A stretch of 64,000 nucleotides of DNA, from NCBI RefSeq assembly GCF_002161805.1, contig NZ_NFIP01000007.1, forward strand, positions 1 through 64,000, read 5' to 3'. Positions 1 through 13,187 of the stretch are shown one piece after another. A model generated the notes under the pieces. It ran no database searches. It had not been told where the DNA came from and saw only the letters and a program-made list of their open reading frames with translations. How positions within the stretch are numbered: position 1 is the first letter of the stretch; each line of letters begins with the position of its first letter. The position numbers were made by a program, and so were the translations under genes. The DNA is from Collinsella sp. An307 (lineage in GTDB: Bacteria > Actinomycetota > Coriobacteriia > Coriobacteriales > Coriobacteriaceae).

Positions 1-2
1 TC

Positions 3-191
3 CAGCCCTCCTCGAGCGCCATCAGCGCCAGCTCCACGTCCTCCCTGCTGTGCATGCGGACCTCCCGTCCGGACCGCCGCGCGGTCCAACTTTTTGTCCG
101 CGGTCCCCTCGGAGTCTACGAGTTCGATGAGCCCGAGAACGGCTCGGGTCAGCATCAGATCTATCTGCGCCTGCGCGAGCAGGAGAACTAG
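3..191 (+). CDS. C-terminal end of an unrecognised protein (partial)
   Basis: An open frame enters from the window edge and stops with TAG at 189-191, just 11 bases before the next start. The last residues read GQHQIYLRLREQEN. The close spacing to the following gene suggests a shared operon. The frame has no stop from the edge onward and the codon use looks coding, but no family is recognisable from about 62 residues. The N-terminus lies outside the window. Confidence 0.45.
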   Translation, partial: QPSSSAISASSTSSLLCMRTSRPDRRAVQLFVRGPLGVYEFDEPENGSGQHQIYLRLREQEN

Positions 192-202
192 GGGGTAGCG
201 CG

Positions 203-634
203 ATGCGCGTGGTGGTGAGCGCTTGGCTCCTGGGCGAACGGTGCAAGTACAACGGCGGTTCAAACGAGAACCTCGCCCTCATCGAGTGCCTGCGCGCGGA
301 GGGTCATGAGCTGGTGACCGTCTGCCCTGAGGTCGCCGGCGGGCTTCCCATACCACGCCCGCGGTCGGAGATATTAGAAGGCGCCGTAGTCAACGAGTTT
401 GGTGCGAGCGTGGACGAGGAGTTTCGCGCCGGCGCCGAGCGTGAACTCAAGCGCGCCCTCTCGGGCGGTCCCATCGACGTGGCGATTCTGCAGCCGCGCA
501 GCCCTTCGTGCGGCGTGGGTGAAATCTACGATGGCACCTTCTCTGGTGTCCTCGTACCCGGTGACGGCGTTTTTGCGCGCCTTTTGCGCGAGCGCGGCGT
601 TTCGTGTGTTACGCCGGCGCAATATATGGAATAG
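203..634 (+). CDS. DUF523 family protein (TudS-like 2-thiouracil desulfurase family)
   Basis: A 143-residue protein of the DUF523 family, whose characterised member TudS uses a [4Fe-4S] cluster to desulfurise thiouracil. The family landmarks are visible: the N-terminal SAxLLGxxxxYNGG block (residues 6-19), VCPEVAGGLPIPR with Cys41, and SPSCG with Cys103. The Cys normally found in the SACLLG block is Trp8 here (codon TGG), and the nearest alternative is Cys14. Cluster binding may therefore be altered, so enzyme activity is an inference from the family only. The length is normal for a single-domain member. The T-box transcript for ileS begins just after the stop. Confidence 0.8.
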   Translation: MRVVVSAWLLGERCKYNGGSNENLALIECLRAEGHELVTVCPEVAGGLPIPRPRSEILEGAVVNEFGASVDEEFRAGAERELKRALSGGPIDVAILQPRSPSCGVGEIYDGTFSGVLVPGDGVFARLLRERGVSCVTPAQYME

Positions 635-646
635 CGCCCGTGCGCA

Positions 647-655
647 TGCTACAAT
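647..655 (+). promoter_or_regulatory. Extended -10 promoter of the ileS T-box transcript
   Basis: TGCTACAAT is an extended -10 (TGn plus TACAAT at 650-655). It predicts a start near 662, just ahead of the T-box leader. No good -35 is seen at 17 bases, as is usual for extended -10 promoters. Confidence 0.55.
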
Positions 656-667
656 ACCGCCCACAGG

Positions 668-1001
668 CTGTGATGGGGAGGAGTAGCCGGTCCCCGCGCA
701 GATGAGAGAGCGGACCCGGGGGTAGCGAAGCCCCTGGCTGAGAGGTTCGCCTGCGCGCCCGCGTGAAAATCACCCCGGAGCCGCGACCCGAACGGAGCTG
801 GTGGGACGGCTGCACGTTTTGACCCCGTCCCCAACCATGCATCCCAGTAGGCGTCGCCGGGACGACCGTCGTCATGTGGTCGGCCGAGTACGGGTGCAAA
901 TGTGCACCTAAGCTGGGTGGTATAGCGAAGAGCTTCACGCGGGTAAGACCCGTTTTCGAGCGCTTCGTCCCAGCTTGTAGGGACGGGCGCTTTTTTGCGC
1001 C
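668..1001 (+). promoter_or_regulatory. T-box riboswitch leader (isoleucine type) upstream of ileS
   Basis: The leader between the promoter and ileS carries a T-box core, GGGTGGTATAGCG at 915-927, close to the consensus GGGTGGTACCGCG, followed by a terminator at 966-996. In such leaders uncharged tRNA pairs with the specifier and the T-box and prevents termination. A likely specifier is ATC (Ile) at 769-771 in the context GAAAATCACC, with a purine after it. An AGAGAG stretch near 704 and the GATGGGGAGGAGTAG start resemble Stem I. The T-box, terminator and ileS gene are seen directly; the exact Stem I fold and specifier are inference. Confidence 0.85.
966..996 (+). terminator. T-box-controlled terminator of ileS leader
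   Basis: The inverted repeat CGTCCC (966-971) and GGGACG (980-985) is followed by GGCGC and six T (991-996). This is the terminator arm expected 3' of the T-box core; the T-box sequence would compete for its 5' side. Confidence 0.75.
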
Positions 1002-1078
1002 TGAGGGAGGCCACAGCAGGCCGCCCGAACGACCGGGGCGCAGACGCCAGGTGCCTCGGCGGATACAAAGGAGGGCAC

Positions 1079-3907
<2,829 letters not shown>

Positions 3908-4540
3908 GTGACCTCGGCCGCGAACCATCAAAATGAGACGCCAAGGGAGGGCGCACGGAGCTTTGCGCCCTCCCGCGCGTGGCGCGTGGCAGTGGCGCTT
4001 GGCCTTGCCGTTGCGTTTCTCGCCATCGATCAGCTGACCAAGGTCGTGGCGCGCCGCGCGTTCATGACCGGTGCGCTTCCCGTGACCGTTATCCCCGGCG
4101 TCCTCGAATTTGACTTTGTCGCCAATACCGGGGTTTCGTTCGGTCTGGCCTCGGGCTTTGGCTACGCGTTCGTCGCCCTTGCGGTGGTCGTGGTGTGCGC
4201 GGTCGCCGTCTATCTTTGGCGCGCACCGGCGCTCTCCCGCCTCGAGGTGATTGGACTCGGCATGCTCGCGGGCGGCGCCATCGGTAACGCCTACGACCGT
4301 GCCGTCTTTGGGTTTGTGACCGATTTCATCGCCACCGTCTTCATCAACTTCCCGGTATTCAACGTCGCCGACATCGGCATCACCGTTGGTGTGGCATTGG
4401 CGCTCATCGGCTTCATGTTCCTCTCTCCGGCGTCAAAAGCGGGCGAGAGGGCCTCGCAGGACGGCAAAGCGGACGCTGGCGTCGCCAGCGCTGGTATGTG
4501 CGAGGACCATGGCGATGCGGACGAGAAGGGCGGCGCGTGA
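3908..4540 (+). CDS. lspA: Signal peptidase II (prolipoprotein peptidase)
   Basis: Inner-membrane aspartic protease that removes signal peptides from lipoproteins. The 210 residues contain four hydrophobic segments and the two catalytic aspartates in GNAYDR (Asp130) and FNVADIGI (Asp155). GTG at 3908 directly abuts the ileS stop. About 20 residues at the N-terminus and a hydrophilic tail after residue 175 make it longer than the usual 150-170. Its stop overlaps the next start (TGATG), so the two are translationally coupled. Confidence 0.95.
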   Translation: MTSAANHQNETPREGARSFAPSRAWRVAVALGLAVAFLAIDQLTKVVARRAFMTGALPVTVIPGVLEFDFVANTGVSFGLASGFGYAFVALAVVVVCAVAVYLWRAPALSRLEVIGLGMLAGGAIGNAYDRAVFGFVTDFIATVFINFPVFNVADIGITVGVALALIGFMFLSPASKAGERASQDGKADAGVASAGMCEDHGDADEKGGA

Positions 4541-5562
4541 TGGCGGGGGACGTCCATATTCTGGTTGACGATGCCGCGCGCGGCACGCGGCTCGACGCTT
4601 ATCTGGGTTCTCAGGAATCCTGCCCCTCGCGCTCGGCGTGCGCGCATCTTATTGAGGCCGGTGCCGTCGCTGTCAACGGCGAGACCTGCCTTTCCAAGAA
4701 GTACGCCGTCATGCCAGGAGACCGCATTTCGGTCGAGCTCCCCGATGAGCCCGAGCCCGGTGTCGTCATCGCGCAGAACATCCCACTCGATATCCGCTAT
4801 GAGGACGAGTATCTCATCGTGCTTTCCAAGCAGCGCGGCCTTGTGTGCCACCCGGCGCACGGGCACGCCGACGGGACGCTTGCCAATGCGCTCGTCTACC
4901 ACTGCGGCATCGATCACCTCGGTACCCTTCAAGGCGAGGACCGTCCCGGCATCGTGCATCGTCTTGACCGCGATACCTCGGGCCTCATGCTCGCCGCAAA
5001 GGACGACGACACGCAGCGCGCCCTTCAGGATCTTATCCGCCTGCGCATGCTCGATCGGCGCTACATCACGCTCGTGCATGGCTATGTGGCCATGGACGAG
5101 GGGCGCATCGACACCGGAATCGCCCGTTCGACGCGCGACCGCCAGAAGATGGCGGTGTCTGACGACCCCTTCGCGCGCCAGGCTATCACCACGTTCAGGG
5201 TTCTCGAGCGTTTCGATGCGGGTCGTTTCGATGACGGCTACACGCTGCTCGAATGCCATCTCTACACGGGACGTACCCACCAGATTCGCGTCCATATGCG
5301 CCATATCAACCACCCTTGCGTGGGCGACCCCCTTTACGGGAGGGGAGGGCGCAACGTCGAGCGTGCCGATCGCGGCCTTACGCGCCAGTTTCTCCACTCC
5401 TGGCGGGTCGCTTTCACGCACCCCGTAACCGGCGAGACTATCGAGTGCCGCGACGAGTTGCCCTGGGACCTTGCCGAGGTTCTCGACGAGCTCGCGCCGC
5501 TCTCGCTTGGGCGTACCGAGGCGGGGGAGGAGATCGTGCCCCAGCTCGGTCTTTTGGCGTAG
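4540..5562 (+). CDS. RluA-family pseudouridine synthase with S4 domain (RluD-like)
   Basis: Converts specific uridines of rRNA to pseudouridine. The 340 residues begin with an S4 RNA-binding domain (about 14-70) and continue with the RluA catalytic domain, including HRLDRDTSG, where Asp143 is the predicted nucleophile, and a GRTHQIRVH motif later. ATG 4540 overlaps the lspA stop by one base; an upstream in-frame ATG at 4498 would lie inside lspA and is less likely. The order ileS-lspA-rluD is common in bacteria. Whether it acts on 23S positions like RluD cannot be told from sequence alone. Confidence 0.92.
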   Translation: MAGDVHILVDDAARGTRLDAYLGSQESCPSRSACAHLIEAGAVAVNGETCLSKKYAVMPGDRISVELPDEPEPGVVIAQNIPLDIRYEDEYLIVLSKQRGLVCHPAHGHADGTLANALVYHCGIDHLGTLQGEDRPGIVHRLDRDTSGLMLAAKDDDTQRALQDLIRLRMLDRRYITLVHGYVAMDEGRIDTGIARSTRDRQKMAVSDDPFARQAITTFRVLERFDAGRFDDGYTLLECHLYTGRTHQIRVHMRHINHPCVGDPLYGRGGRNVERADRGLTRQFLHSWRVAFTHPVTGETIECRDELPWDLAEVLDELAPLSLGRTEAGEEIVPQLGLLA

Positions 5563-5688
5563 GGGCGGCTTCGGTATCTGGAAACCGTGCGGAAATGCCC
5601 TGGCCGCAGCGCACGGCGCCGCCGGGACTGTGTGCGGTCGGTTACACTTCAGCACAACCTTGGTCGTTAACAGGAGGCCGACGCGTCG

Positions 5689-6978
5689 ATGCCGTTATCT
5701 GAATTCACGCCCATTACGCTGTTCAACTATGTCGTCATGACGCTTCTGGGCGTGCTTACGCTCTATCAGTTTGTGTTCTATGTCGTTGGTCTTGTGCGGG
5801 GCGAGGTCAGCTATCCCAAGGCCAAGAAGCTCCACACCTACGCTTTTTTCATCGCGGCGCACAATGAGGAGCCCGTTATCGCCAACCTCGTGCGTTCCAT
5901 CCGCGACCAGGACTATCCGGCCGAGCTGATCGACATCTTTGTTGTGGCGGACGCCTGCACCGACAACACCGCTCAGGCTGCGCGCGAGGCGGGCGCGATC
6001 GTGTACGAGCGCAACGACCTTGCGCGCAAGGGCAAGAGCTGGGTCATGGACTTTGGTTTTCGCCGCATCCTCGAGGAGTACCCCGGCAAGCACGACGGCT
6101 TCTTTGTATTCGATGCCGACAACCTTATCTCGCGCGATTACGTGAGCATCATGAACGATGCGTTCGACCAGGGCCACCAGGCGGTCACGAGCTACCGCAA
6201 CTCCAAGAACTTCGGAAGCTCGTGGATCAGCGCCGCCTACGCCACTTGGTTCATCCGCGAGGCGCGATTTCTCAACAACGCTCGCATGCTTTGCGGAACC
6301 TCCTGCGCGGTGTCGGGCTCGGGTTACCTCATCTCTGCTGACATCGTGCGCGGCATGCAGGGTTGGCGCTTCCATACGCTTACCGAGGACATCCAGTTCT
6401 CTACCTTTTGCGCTATGCACGGGATTCGCATCGCATACGCCCCGGCGGAGTTCTTTGACGAGCAACCGCTCACCTTCAAGGCGTCCTGGAAGCAGCGTAT
6501 GCGCTGGACAAAGGGCTTCTACCAGGTGTTTTTCACCTATGGGCTGGGCCTGGTGAAGTCTTTTGCCTTCTTCAGAAGATTCGCCGCCTACGATCTTTTC
6601 GTAACGGTCGGCCCCTGCACCATCTGCTCGATGCTCTCCATGGTTGCCAACGCGGTGTTTCTCGTCGTGGGCACGCTCAGCCACGGTTTTCTCGCCACGG
6701 CGTCTGAGCTTGATTCCTGCGTCGTCTCGCTCATAACCATGATCGTCTCAAGCTATCTCATGTTCTTTGCCATGGGGCTCGTGACCGTCGTCGTCGAGCA
6801 CCGCCACTTCCATTGTCCCAAGCGCTGGAGGTTCTTTACCAACCTCTTCACCTTCCCGCTCTTCATGCTGACGTATATCCCCATCAACGTTGCGGCGCTC
6901 TTCCTCAAGGTCGACTGGGTGCCTACGCCGCACAACGTCGCCATGACGCTCGATGACGTGGTGAAGGAAGAAGCGTAA
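5689..6978 (+). CDS. Membrane glycosyltransferase family 2 (processive type)
   Basis: 429 residues with one N-terminal membrane segment (about 12-36), a cytosolic GT2 domain and several C-terminal membrane segments from about 300. The D,D,D,QxxRW signature is present: DAD (142-144), TED (232-234) and QRMRW (269-273), as in cellulose, hyaluronan and poly-GlcNAc synthases. It probably adds sugars from a nucleotide or lipid donor while passing the product through the membrane; substrate unknown. AGGAGG at about 5670 precedes the ATG. It stands alone, 126 bases after the rluA-family gene. Confidence 0.88.
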   Translation: MPLSEFTPITLFNYVVMTLLGVLTLYQFVFYVVGLVRGEVSYPKAKKLHTYAFFIAAHNEEPVIANLVRSIRDQDYPAELIDIFVVADACTDNTAQAAREAGAIVYERNDLARKGKSWVMDFGFRRILEEYPGKHDGFFVFDADNLISRDYVSIMNDAFDQGHQAVTSYRNSKNFGSSWISAAYATWFIREARFLNNARMLCGTSCAVSGSGYLISADIVRGMQGWRFHTLTEDIQFSTFCAMHGIRIAYAPAEFFDEQPLTFKASWKQRMRWTKGFYQVFFTYGLGLVKSFAFFRRFAAYDLFVTVGPCTICSMLSMVANAVFLVVGTLSHGFLATASELDSCVVSLITMIVSSYLMFFAMGLVTVVVEHRHFHCPKRWRFFTNLFTFPLFMLTYIPINVAALFLKVDWVPTPHNVAMTLDDVVKEEA

Positions 6979-7091
6979 GGACTATATCGGTCGGATTGTT
7001 GAATACTTGAATAATCTGAGCGCTTCCCGCGCGCATTGACGCGATTAGCCGATGGAGCATCGTTTATCGGTGGGGTATCAGAATTGTTATC

Positions 7092-7121
7092 GAAATAAAA
7101 AACCCGCCGAAAGGGCGGGTT
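7092..7121 (-). terminator. Rho-independent terminator of tRNA-Asn
   Basis: The hairpin AACCCGCC-GAAA-GGGCGGGTT has an A-run on its left side, which is a T-run in the reverse-strand transcript. It lies directly 3' of the reverse-strand tRNA. Confidence 0.8.
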
Positions 7122-7129
7122 GGAAGTTC

Positions 7130-7204
7130 TGGCTCCCCGGGTAGGACTCGAACCTACAACAGCGCGGTTAACAGCCGCGTGCTCTACCATTGAGCTACCG
7201 AGGA
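7130..7204 (-). tRNA. tRNA-Asn (anticodon GTT), CCA encoded
   Basis: Read on the reverse strand, the 75-base gene folds with acceptor TCCTCGG pairing CCGGGGA (with T-G wobble), anticodon loop CTGTTAA giving GTT (complement at 7170-7172), T-arm GGTTCGAGTCC, and a genomic CCA end. It lies in the gap between two glycan genes and is transcribed toward the larger GT2. No second tRNA is seen nearby. Confidence 0.95.
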
Positions 7205-7288
7205 ATGTAGGTGCTCTCAAGCAACAGTGACTAGTATACAGAACTCGTGGCGTATGGCAAGCGCTATTTTGAGAAAAAATCGGTGTGC

Positions 7289-7294
7289 TAGAAT
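7289..7294 (+). promoter_or_regulatory. Predicted -10 of the ABC exporter operon
   Basis: TAGAAT at 7289-7294 predicts a start near 7301, downstream of the first possible ATG of the frame. It therefore supports the GTG start at 7335, which has AGAGGAG before it. The -35 (ATTTTG region) is weak. Confidence 0.45.
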
Positions 7295-7334
7295 GCAGAG
7301 CGAACTTACGATTCCGATACCAGAGGAGCCGTTC

Positions 7335-8153
7335 GTGGCAATCACAAAAGATGGCGCCTTCGCCTCGCATGCGCGGAACGATTTCGAGAAGGATATCTTC
7401 GTTCTCAAGCAGCTGGTGACCAAGGACTTCAAGATCAAATATCGTCGCAGCTTCCTCGGCGTGGCGTGGAGCGTGCTCAACCCGCTGCTCATGATGGTCG
7501 TGATGAGCGTTGTTTTCTCGACCCTGCTCGGCTCCAACATTGAGCACTTCCCGCTCTACCTTATCTTGGGCAACATCACCTACTCGCTCATGAGCGATTC
7601 CACCAGCAAGGCTGTTACTTCTATTCTGGAGGCTGCGCCTCTGCTCAAGAAGGTCAAGATCGACCGCTTTGTCTTCCCGGTGCAGAAGATTCTCTTCGCA
7701 CTCGTTAACTTTGCCTTCTCCCTCATTGCGGTCGCGATCGTTATGCTGTGGTTCCGCGTGGTGCCCACGTGGCACCTTATTTGGCTTCCGGTTTGCCTTG
7801 GCCTTCTTATGGTCTTCTGCATCGGTATCGGGCTTGTGCTCTCTGCAGCAACGGTCTTCTTCCGCGACATCATTCATCTTTGGAGCGTCGTTCTTACCGC
7901 TTGGAACTATTTGACCCCCGTGTTCTGGGATTTCCAGATGCTTCTTGATCGCGGTGCTCCTGCATGGACTATCGGTATCGTCAAGATGAATCCCATGTAC
8001 GGATTCGTGACGTTTATGCGCGATATTGTCCTTTGGCAGCAGAACCCCTCGCTCGAGATCCTCCTGCTCTGCACCGTCTGGGCGGTCGTTATGCTGGCCA
8101 TCGGTATATTCGTCTTCCGCAAGACCGAGCACAAGTTCATCCTCTACATCTAA
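7335..8153 (+). CDS. ABC polysaccharide exporter, permease subunit (TagG/Wzm-like)
   Basis: 272 residues with an N-terminal cytosolic segment and about six membrane helices, in the ABC-2 family that exports teichoic acids or O-antigen-type glycans. The amphipathic DFKIKYRRSFLGVAWSVLNP region is typical of the family. The GTG at 7335 is preferred over the longer frame from 7227 because it has a ribosome site at 7322-7328 and a predicted promoter lies between the two starts. It is paired with the ATPase gene 9 bases downstream. Confidence 0.9.
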   Translation: MAITKDGAFASHARNDFEKDIFVLKQLVTKDFKIKYRRSFLGVAWSVLNPLLMMVVMSVVFSTLLGSNIEHFPLYLILGNITYSLMSDSTSKAVTSILEAAPLLKKVKIDRFVFPVQKILFALVNFAFSLIAVAIVMLWFRVVPTWHLIWLPVCLGLLMVFCIGIGLVLSAATVFFRDIIHLWSVVLTAWNYLTPVFWDFQMLLDRGAPAWTIGIVKMNPMYGFVTFMRDIVLWQQNPSLEILLLCTVWAVVMLAIGIFVFRKTEHKFILYI

Positions 8154-8162
8154 GGACGCATC

Positions 8163-8951
8163 ATGGCAGCACCCACAGGAATCTATCGCCAGTTCAACGA
8201 GCCGGCGCAGGCGGATGAGTACGCCATCGAGGTCAACGATGTGACCATGATTTTCAACATGGCGTCCGAGCAGCTAAACAACCTTAAGGAATACTTTATC
8301 AAGCTCATGCGCCACGAGCTCTTCTTCAATGAGTTTCGTGCGCTCAAGAACGTTTCCTTTAAGGTAAAACGTGGCGACGTCGTGGGCCTTGTGGGTACCA
8401 ACGGCTCCGGTAAGTCGACGATGCTCAAAATCATCGCCGGCGTTCTTGAGCCGAGCGAGGGAACTTGTATCGTGCGCGGCAACATCGCGCCGCTCATCGA
8501 GCTTGGTGCTGGCTTTGATATGGAGCTCACCGCGCGTGAGAACATCTACCTCAATGGCTCGCTTTTGGGATATACCAAGCAGTTTATCGACGAGAAATTC
8601 GATGAGATCGTTGAATTCGCCGAGCTGCGCGACTTCGTCGACATGCCCCTCAAGAACTATTCAAGCGGCATGGTTGCACGCATTGCTTTCGCTATTGCCA
8701 CGGTTACTGAGCCAGACATCCTCATCGTTGACGAGACGCTGTCGGTAGGCGACGTCTTCTTCCAGAACAAGTGCGAGGAACGCATAAAGCACTTTATCGA
8801 GTCGGGTGACGTTACGGTTCTGTTCGTGAGCCACTCGCTCGAACAGGTCGAGCGTATCTGCAAGCGCGCTGTCTGGATTGAGAAGGGCGACCTGCGCATG
8901 GACGGTCCTGTGGAAGAGGTCTGCCAGGCGTATCGTAACCAATTTGCCTAA
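8163..8951 (+). CDS. ABC polysaccharide exporter, ATP-binding subunit (TagH/Wzt-like)
   Basis: 262-residue ATPase energising export of a surface glycan with the preceding permease. It has Walker A GTNGSGKST (78-86), the YSSGM variant signature (166-170) typical of teichoic acid and O-antigen exporters, and Walker B ILIVDE. An N-terminal stretch of about 60 residues precedes the nucleotide-binding core. It lacks the extra C-terminal carbohydrate-binding domain of long Wzt proteins. The substrate is probably made with help from the adjacent GT2 at 8961. Confidence 0.92.
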   Translation: MAAPTGIYRQFNEPAQADEYAIEVNDVTMIFNMASEQLNNLKEYFIKLMRHELFFNEFRALKNVSFKVKRGDVVGLVGTNGSGKSTMLKIIAGVLEPSEGTCIVRGNIAPLIELGAGFDMELTARENIYLNGSLLGYTKQFIDEKFDEIVEFAELRDFVDMPLKNYSSGMVARIAFAIATVTEPDILIVDETLSVGDVFFQNKCEERIKHFIESGDVTVLFVSHSLEQVERICKRAVWIEKGDLRMDGPVEEVCQAYRNQFA

Positions 8952-8960
8952 GGGTGTCCT

Positions 8961-10037
8961 GTGGACGTTTCGGTCATCATCCCCATCTACAACGTCGAAG
9001 AGTATCTCGACCAATGCCTGACGAGCGTCGAGCAGAACGACGTCGTCTCGATGGAGATTATCTGCGTCAACGACGGCTCTACTGACGGTTCTCTTGCCAT
9101 CATGCGCGAGCACGAGGCGCGTGATTCCCGCGTTCGCGTGATTGATAAGGAGAACCAGGGCTACGGTGCTTCGGTCAACCGCGGCATAGCTGAGTCCACG
9201 GGTGAGTATGTCGCCATCGTGGAGCCCGACGATTTCGTGAAGCCCCACATGTACGATTGGCTCATCGCCTTCGCGCGGTCGTTCGATGAGAAGGCCGACG
9301 TCGTCAAGTCGGCGTACTGGCGTATCCAGGATCCCGATACGCCCAATGAGCTCTTCTGTAGAAACACCTTTTACAAGCGCATCCGACCCAAAAAGCAACC
9401 CTTCACCCTTAAGGATGCCCCTGAATTAATCCAGTACCATCCGAGTATTTGGACTGCCCTGTATCTGAGAAGCTTCCTCGATGAATTTGGGATTCGTCTC
9501 GTCGAATGTCCGGGCGCCGGTTGGGTCGACAATCCCTTTATGATTGACACGCTTGCCCGGGCGCGTCGTATCGTCTATACCGACGACTGCTTCTATTGCT
9601 ATCGCGACCGCCGTCCCGGAGCGTCGACCTTCGGCGACAAGTCTGAGATTGCCCTCATTCGCTGGAATGATATGCGCGATATCCTCGATGATCTCGGTGA
9701 GCATGATAAGGGTGTCGAAGCTGCGCTCGATCGGATGGGTATGCGCCATTGCGGATTGGCAATCGGTCGTGGGCATCTGGAAGACCAGCATATGCGCGTC
9801 CTCATCATCTCCACTATGCGAAGGATGGATCCCGACATTATCGCCGGTATGGATTGCCTCTCGGCATCGGCTAAGAAGCGCTACTTCAAACTGACCGGTT
9901 ACGACGAACGCCCTTTCAGCTCTGGCGCTTACTATCTGTATCTGATCCGGGAGTTCCTCTATACCTTGCACACGATGGGGTTCCGTTACGCGCTGTCTCG
10001 TATCGGTGTCCTCAAAGGACGCAAGGGTTCCGCCTAG
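8961..10037 (+). CDS. Glycosyltransferase family 2 (GT-A, non-processive)
   Basis: 358 residues starting VSVIIPIYNVEEYL, the classic GT2 opening, with a donor-binding DGSTDGS segment and a PDD metal-site motif (VEPDDF). Unlike the 5689 gene it has no membrane segments and no QxxRW, so it is a cytosolic single-addition enzyme. GTG at 8961 lies 9 bases after the ATPase stop, so it is the third gene of the exporter operon and probably builds part of the exported glycan. Its sugar is unknown. Confidence 0.88.
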   Translation: MDVSVIIPIYNVEEYLDQCLTSVEQNDVVSMEIICVNDGSTDGSLAIMREHEARDSRVRVIDKENQGYGASVNRGIAESTGEYVAIVEPDDFVKPHMYDWLIAFARSFDEKADVVKSAYWRIQDPDTPNELFCRNTFYKRIRPKKQPFTLKDAPELIQYHPSIWTALYLRSFLDEFGIRLVECPGAGWVDNPFMIDTLARARRIVYTDDCFYCYRDRRPGASTFGDKSEIALIRWNDMRDILDDLGEHDKGVEAALDRMGMRHCGLAIGRGHLEDQHMRVLIISTMRRMDPDIIAGMDCLSASAKKRYFKLTGYDERPFSSGAYYLYLIREFLYTLHTMGFRYALSRIGVLKGRKGSA

Positions 10038-10164
10038 ACACTGTCTCCCGATTGTCATTCGCGCCGACTCCTGGGCTGTTTCGCCGTTGCACTTCATCCC
10101 GTCGACGCCCGGTGGTAATCCGGCGCACCGCCCGATTGCCCGCCCCGGCGCCTGCCGCCCCGTG

Positions 10165-11831
<1,667 letters not shown>

Positions 11832-11848
<17 letters not shown>

Positions 11849-13121
11849 GGGTGCCCATGTCGTCGACCCCGCTGCGGGTCTGGACGGCGTTCTTGACGTT
11901 CTCATCGACGGCGAGCGCATTGCCGAGGTGGGGGAGGGACTGGCCGCAGAGGGTGCCGACGTCCTCGACCTCTCTGGCAAGTACCTCGTGCCCGGCCTCG
12001 TCGACATGCACGTGCATCTGCGCGACCCCGGCTTCGAGCACAAGGCAACGATCGAGACGGAGACCCGCGCCGCCGCCAAGGGCGGCATGACCGCGGTGTG
12101 CTCCATGCCCAATACCAATCCGGTGACCGATAACGGCACCGTTGTCGAGTACGTGCGCGCCTGCGCCGAGCGCGCCGGCCATTGCCGCGTGCTGCCTTCT
12201 GGCGCCATGACGCGCGGTCTTAAGGGCGAGATCATCTCTGAGATGGGCGACATGGTGGCCCACGGCGCCGTCGCCTTTACCGACGACGGCCGCGGCGTGC
12301 AGGGGGCGGGCATGCTCCGTCGCTGCATGGATTACGGCAAGATGTTCGGCAAGGTCTTTATGAGCCACTGCCAGGACGAGGACCTCGTGGGCGACGGCCA
12401 GATCAACGAGGGCCCGGTTTCCACCAAGCTCGGTCTCGCTGGTTGGCCAGCGGAGGGCGAGGAGCTCCAGATTCTGCGCGACATCCAGATCGCCCGCCTG
12501 ACCGGGGCCAAGCTCCATATCCAGCACATCTCCACCGCCCGCGGCCTCGAGGCGGTCCGTGCTGCAAAGGCCGAGGGCCTGCCCGTCACCTGCGAGGCGA
12601 CGCCTCACCACATGTTCTTGAACGACGAGTGCATCGACGGCACCTACGACACGCGCCTCAAGGTGAATCCGCCCCTGCGCACCGCCGAGGACGCGGCGGC
12701 AATCCGTGCGGGCGTGGCCGACGGCACCGTCGACGCCATCGTCACCGATCACGCTCCGCATGCGGACTGGGAGAAGGCGCGCGAGTTCGAGTACGCACCC
12801 TTTGGTATGACGGGCATCGAGTGCTCGCTCGCGCTTGTCATCACCAACCTCGTCAAGACCGGCGTTATCGATTACGGGCGCATGGTCGAGCTCATGAGCA
12901 TCGGCCCGCGCCGGATTCTCGGCGTCGACCCGGTGAGCATCCAGGCCGGCTCCGTTGCGGACATTACCGTTTTCGATCCCACTATCACCTGGACCGTCGG
13001 CGCCGATGGTTACGAGTCCAAGGCTCGCAACTGCGGATTCGATGGCACCGAGGTCACCGGTCGCGCCACCGACGTCTTTGTCGGCGGCAAGCAGACGCTC
13101 CGCGACGGCGTCGTCCTGTAG
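11832..13121 (+). CDS. pyrC: Dihydroorotase
   Basis: Cyclises carbamoyl aspartate to dihydroorotate. 429 residues, class I dihydroorotase of the amidohydrolase superfamily, with metal ligands in DMHVHLRDPG (His60, His62) and later conserved His and Asp motifs (TDHAPH). ATG 11832 is chosen because GGGAGGTG precedes it at 11818-11824; the frame is open further upstream but that is inside pyrB. It ends 66 bases before pyrK, the widest gap in the operon. Confidence 0.95.
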
Positions 13122-13187
13122 TCCTGTAGCGCGCTTGCCTAGGGCAAAACGCTCGCCCTGGGCAAGCGCATCCAAGAGAGGAGAGCC

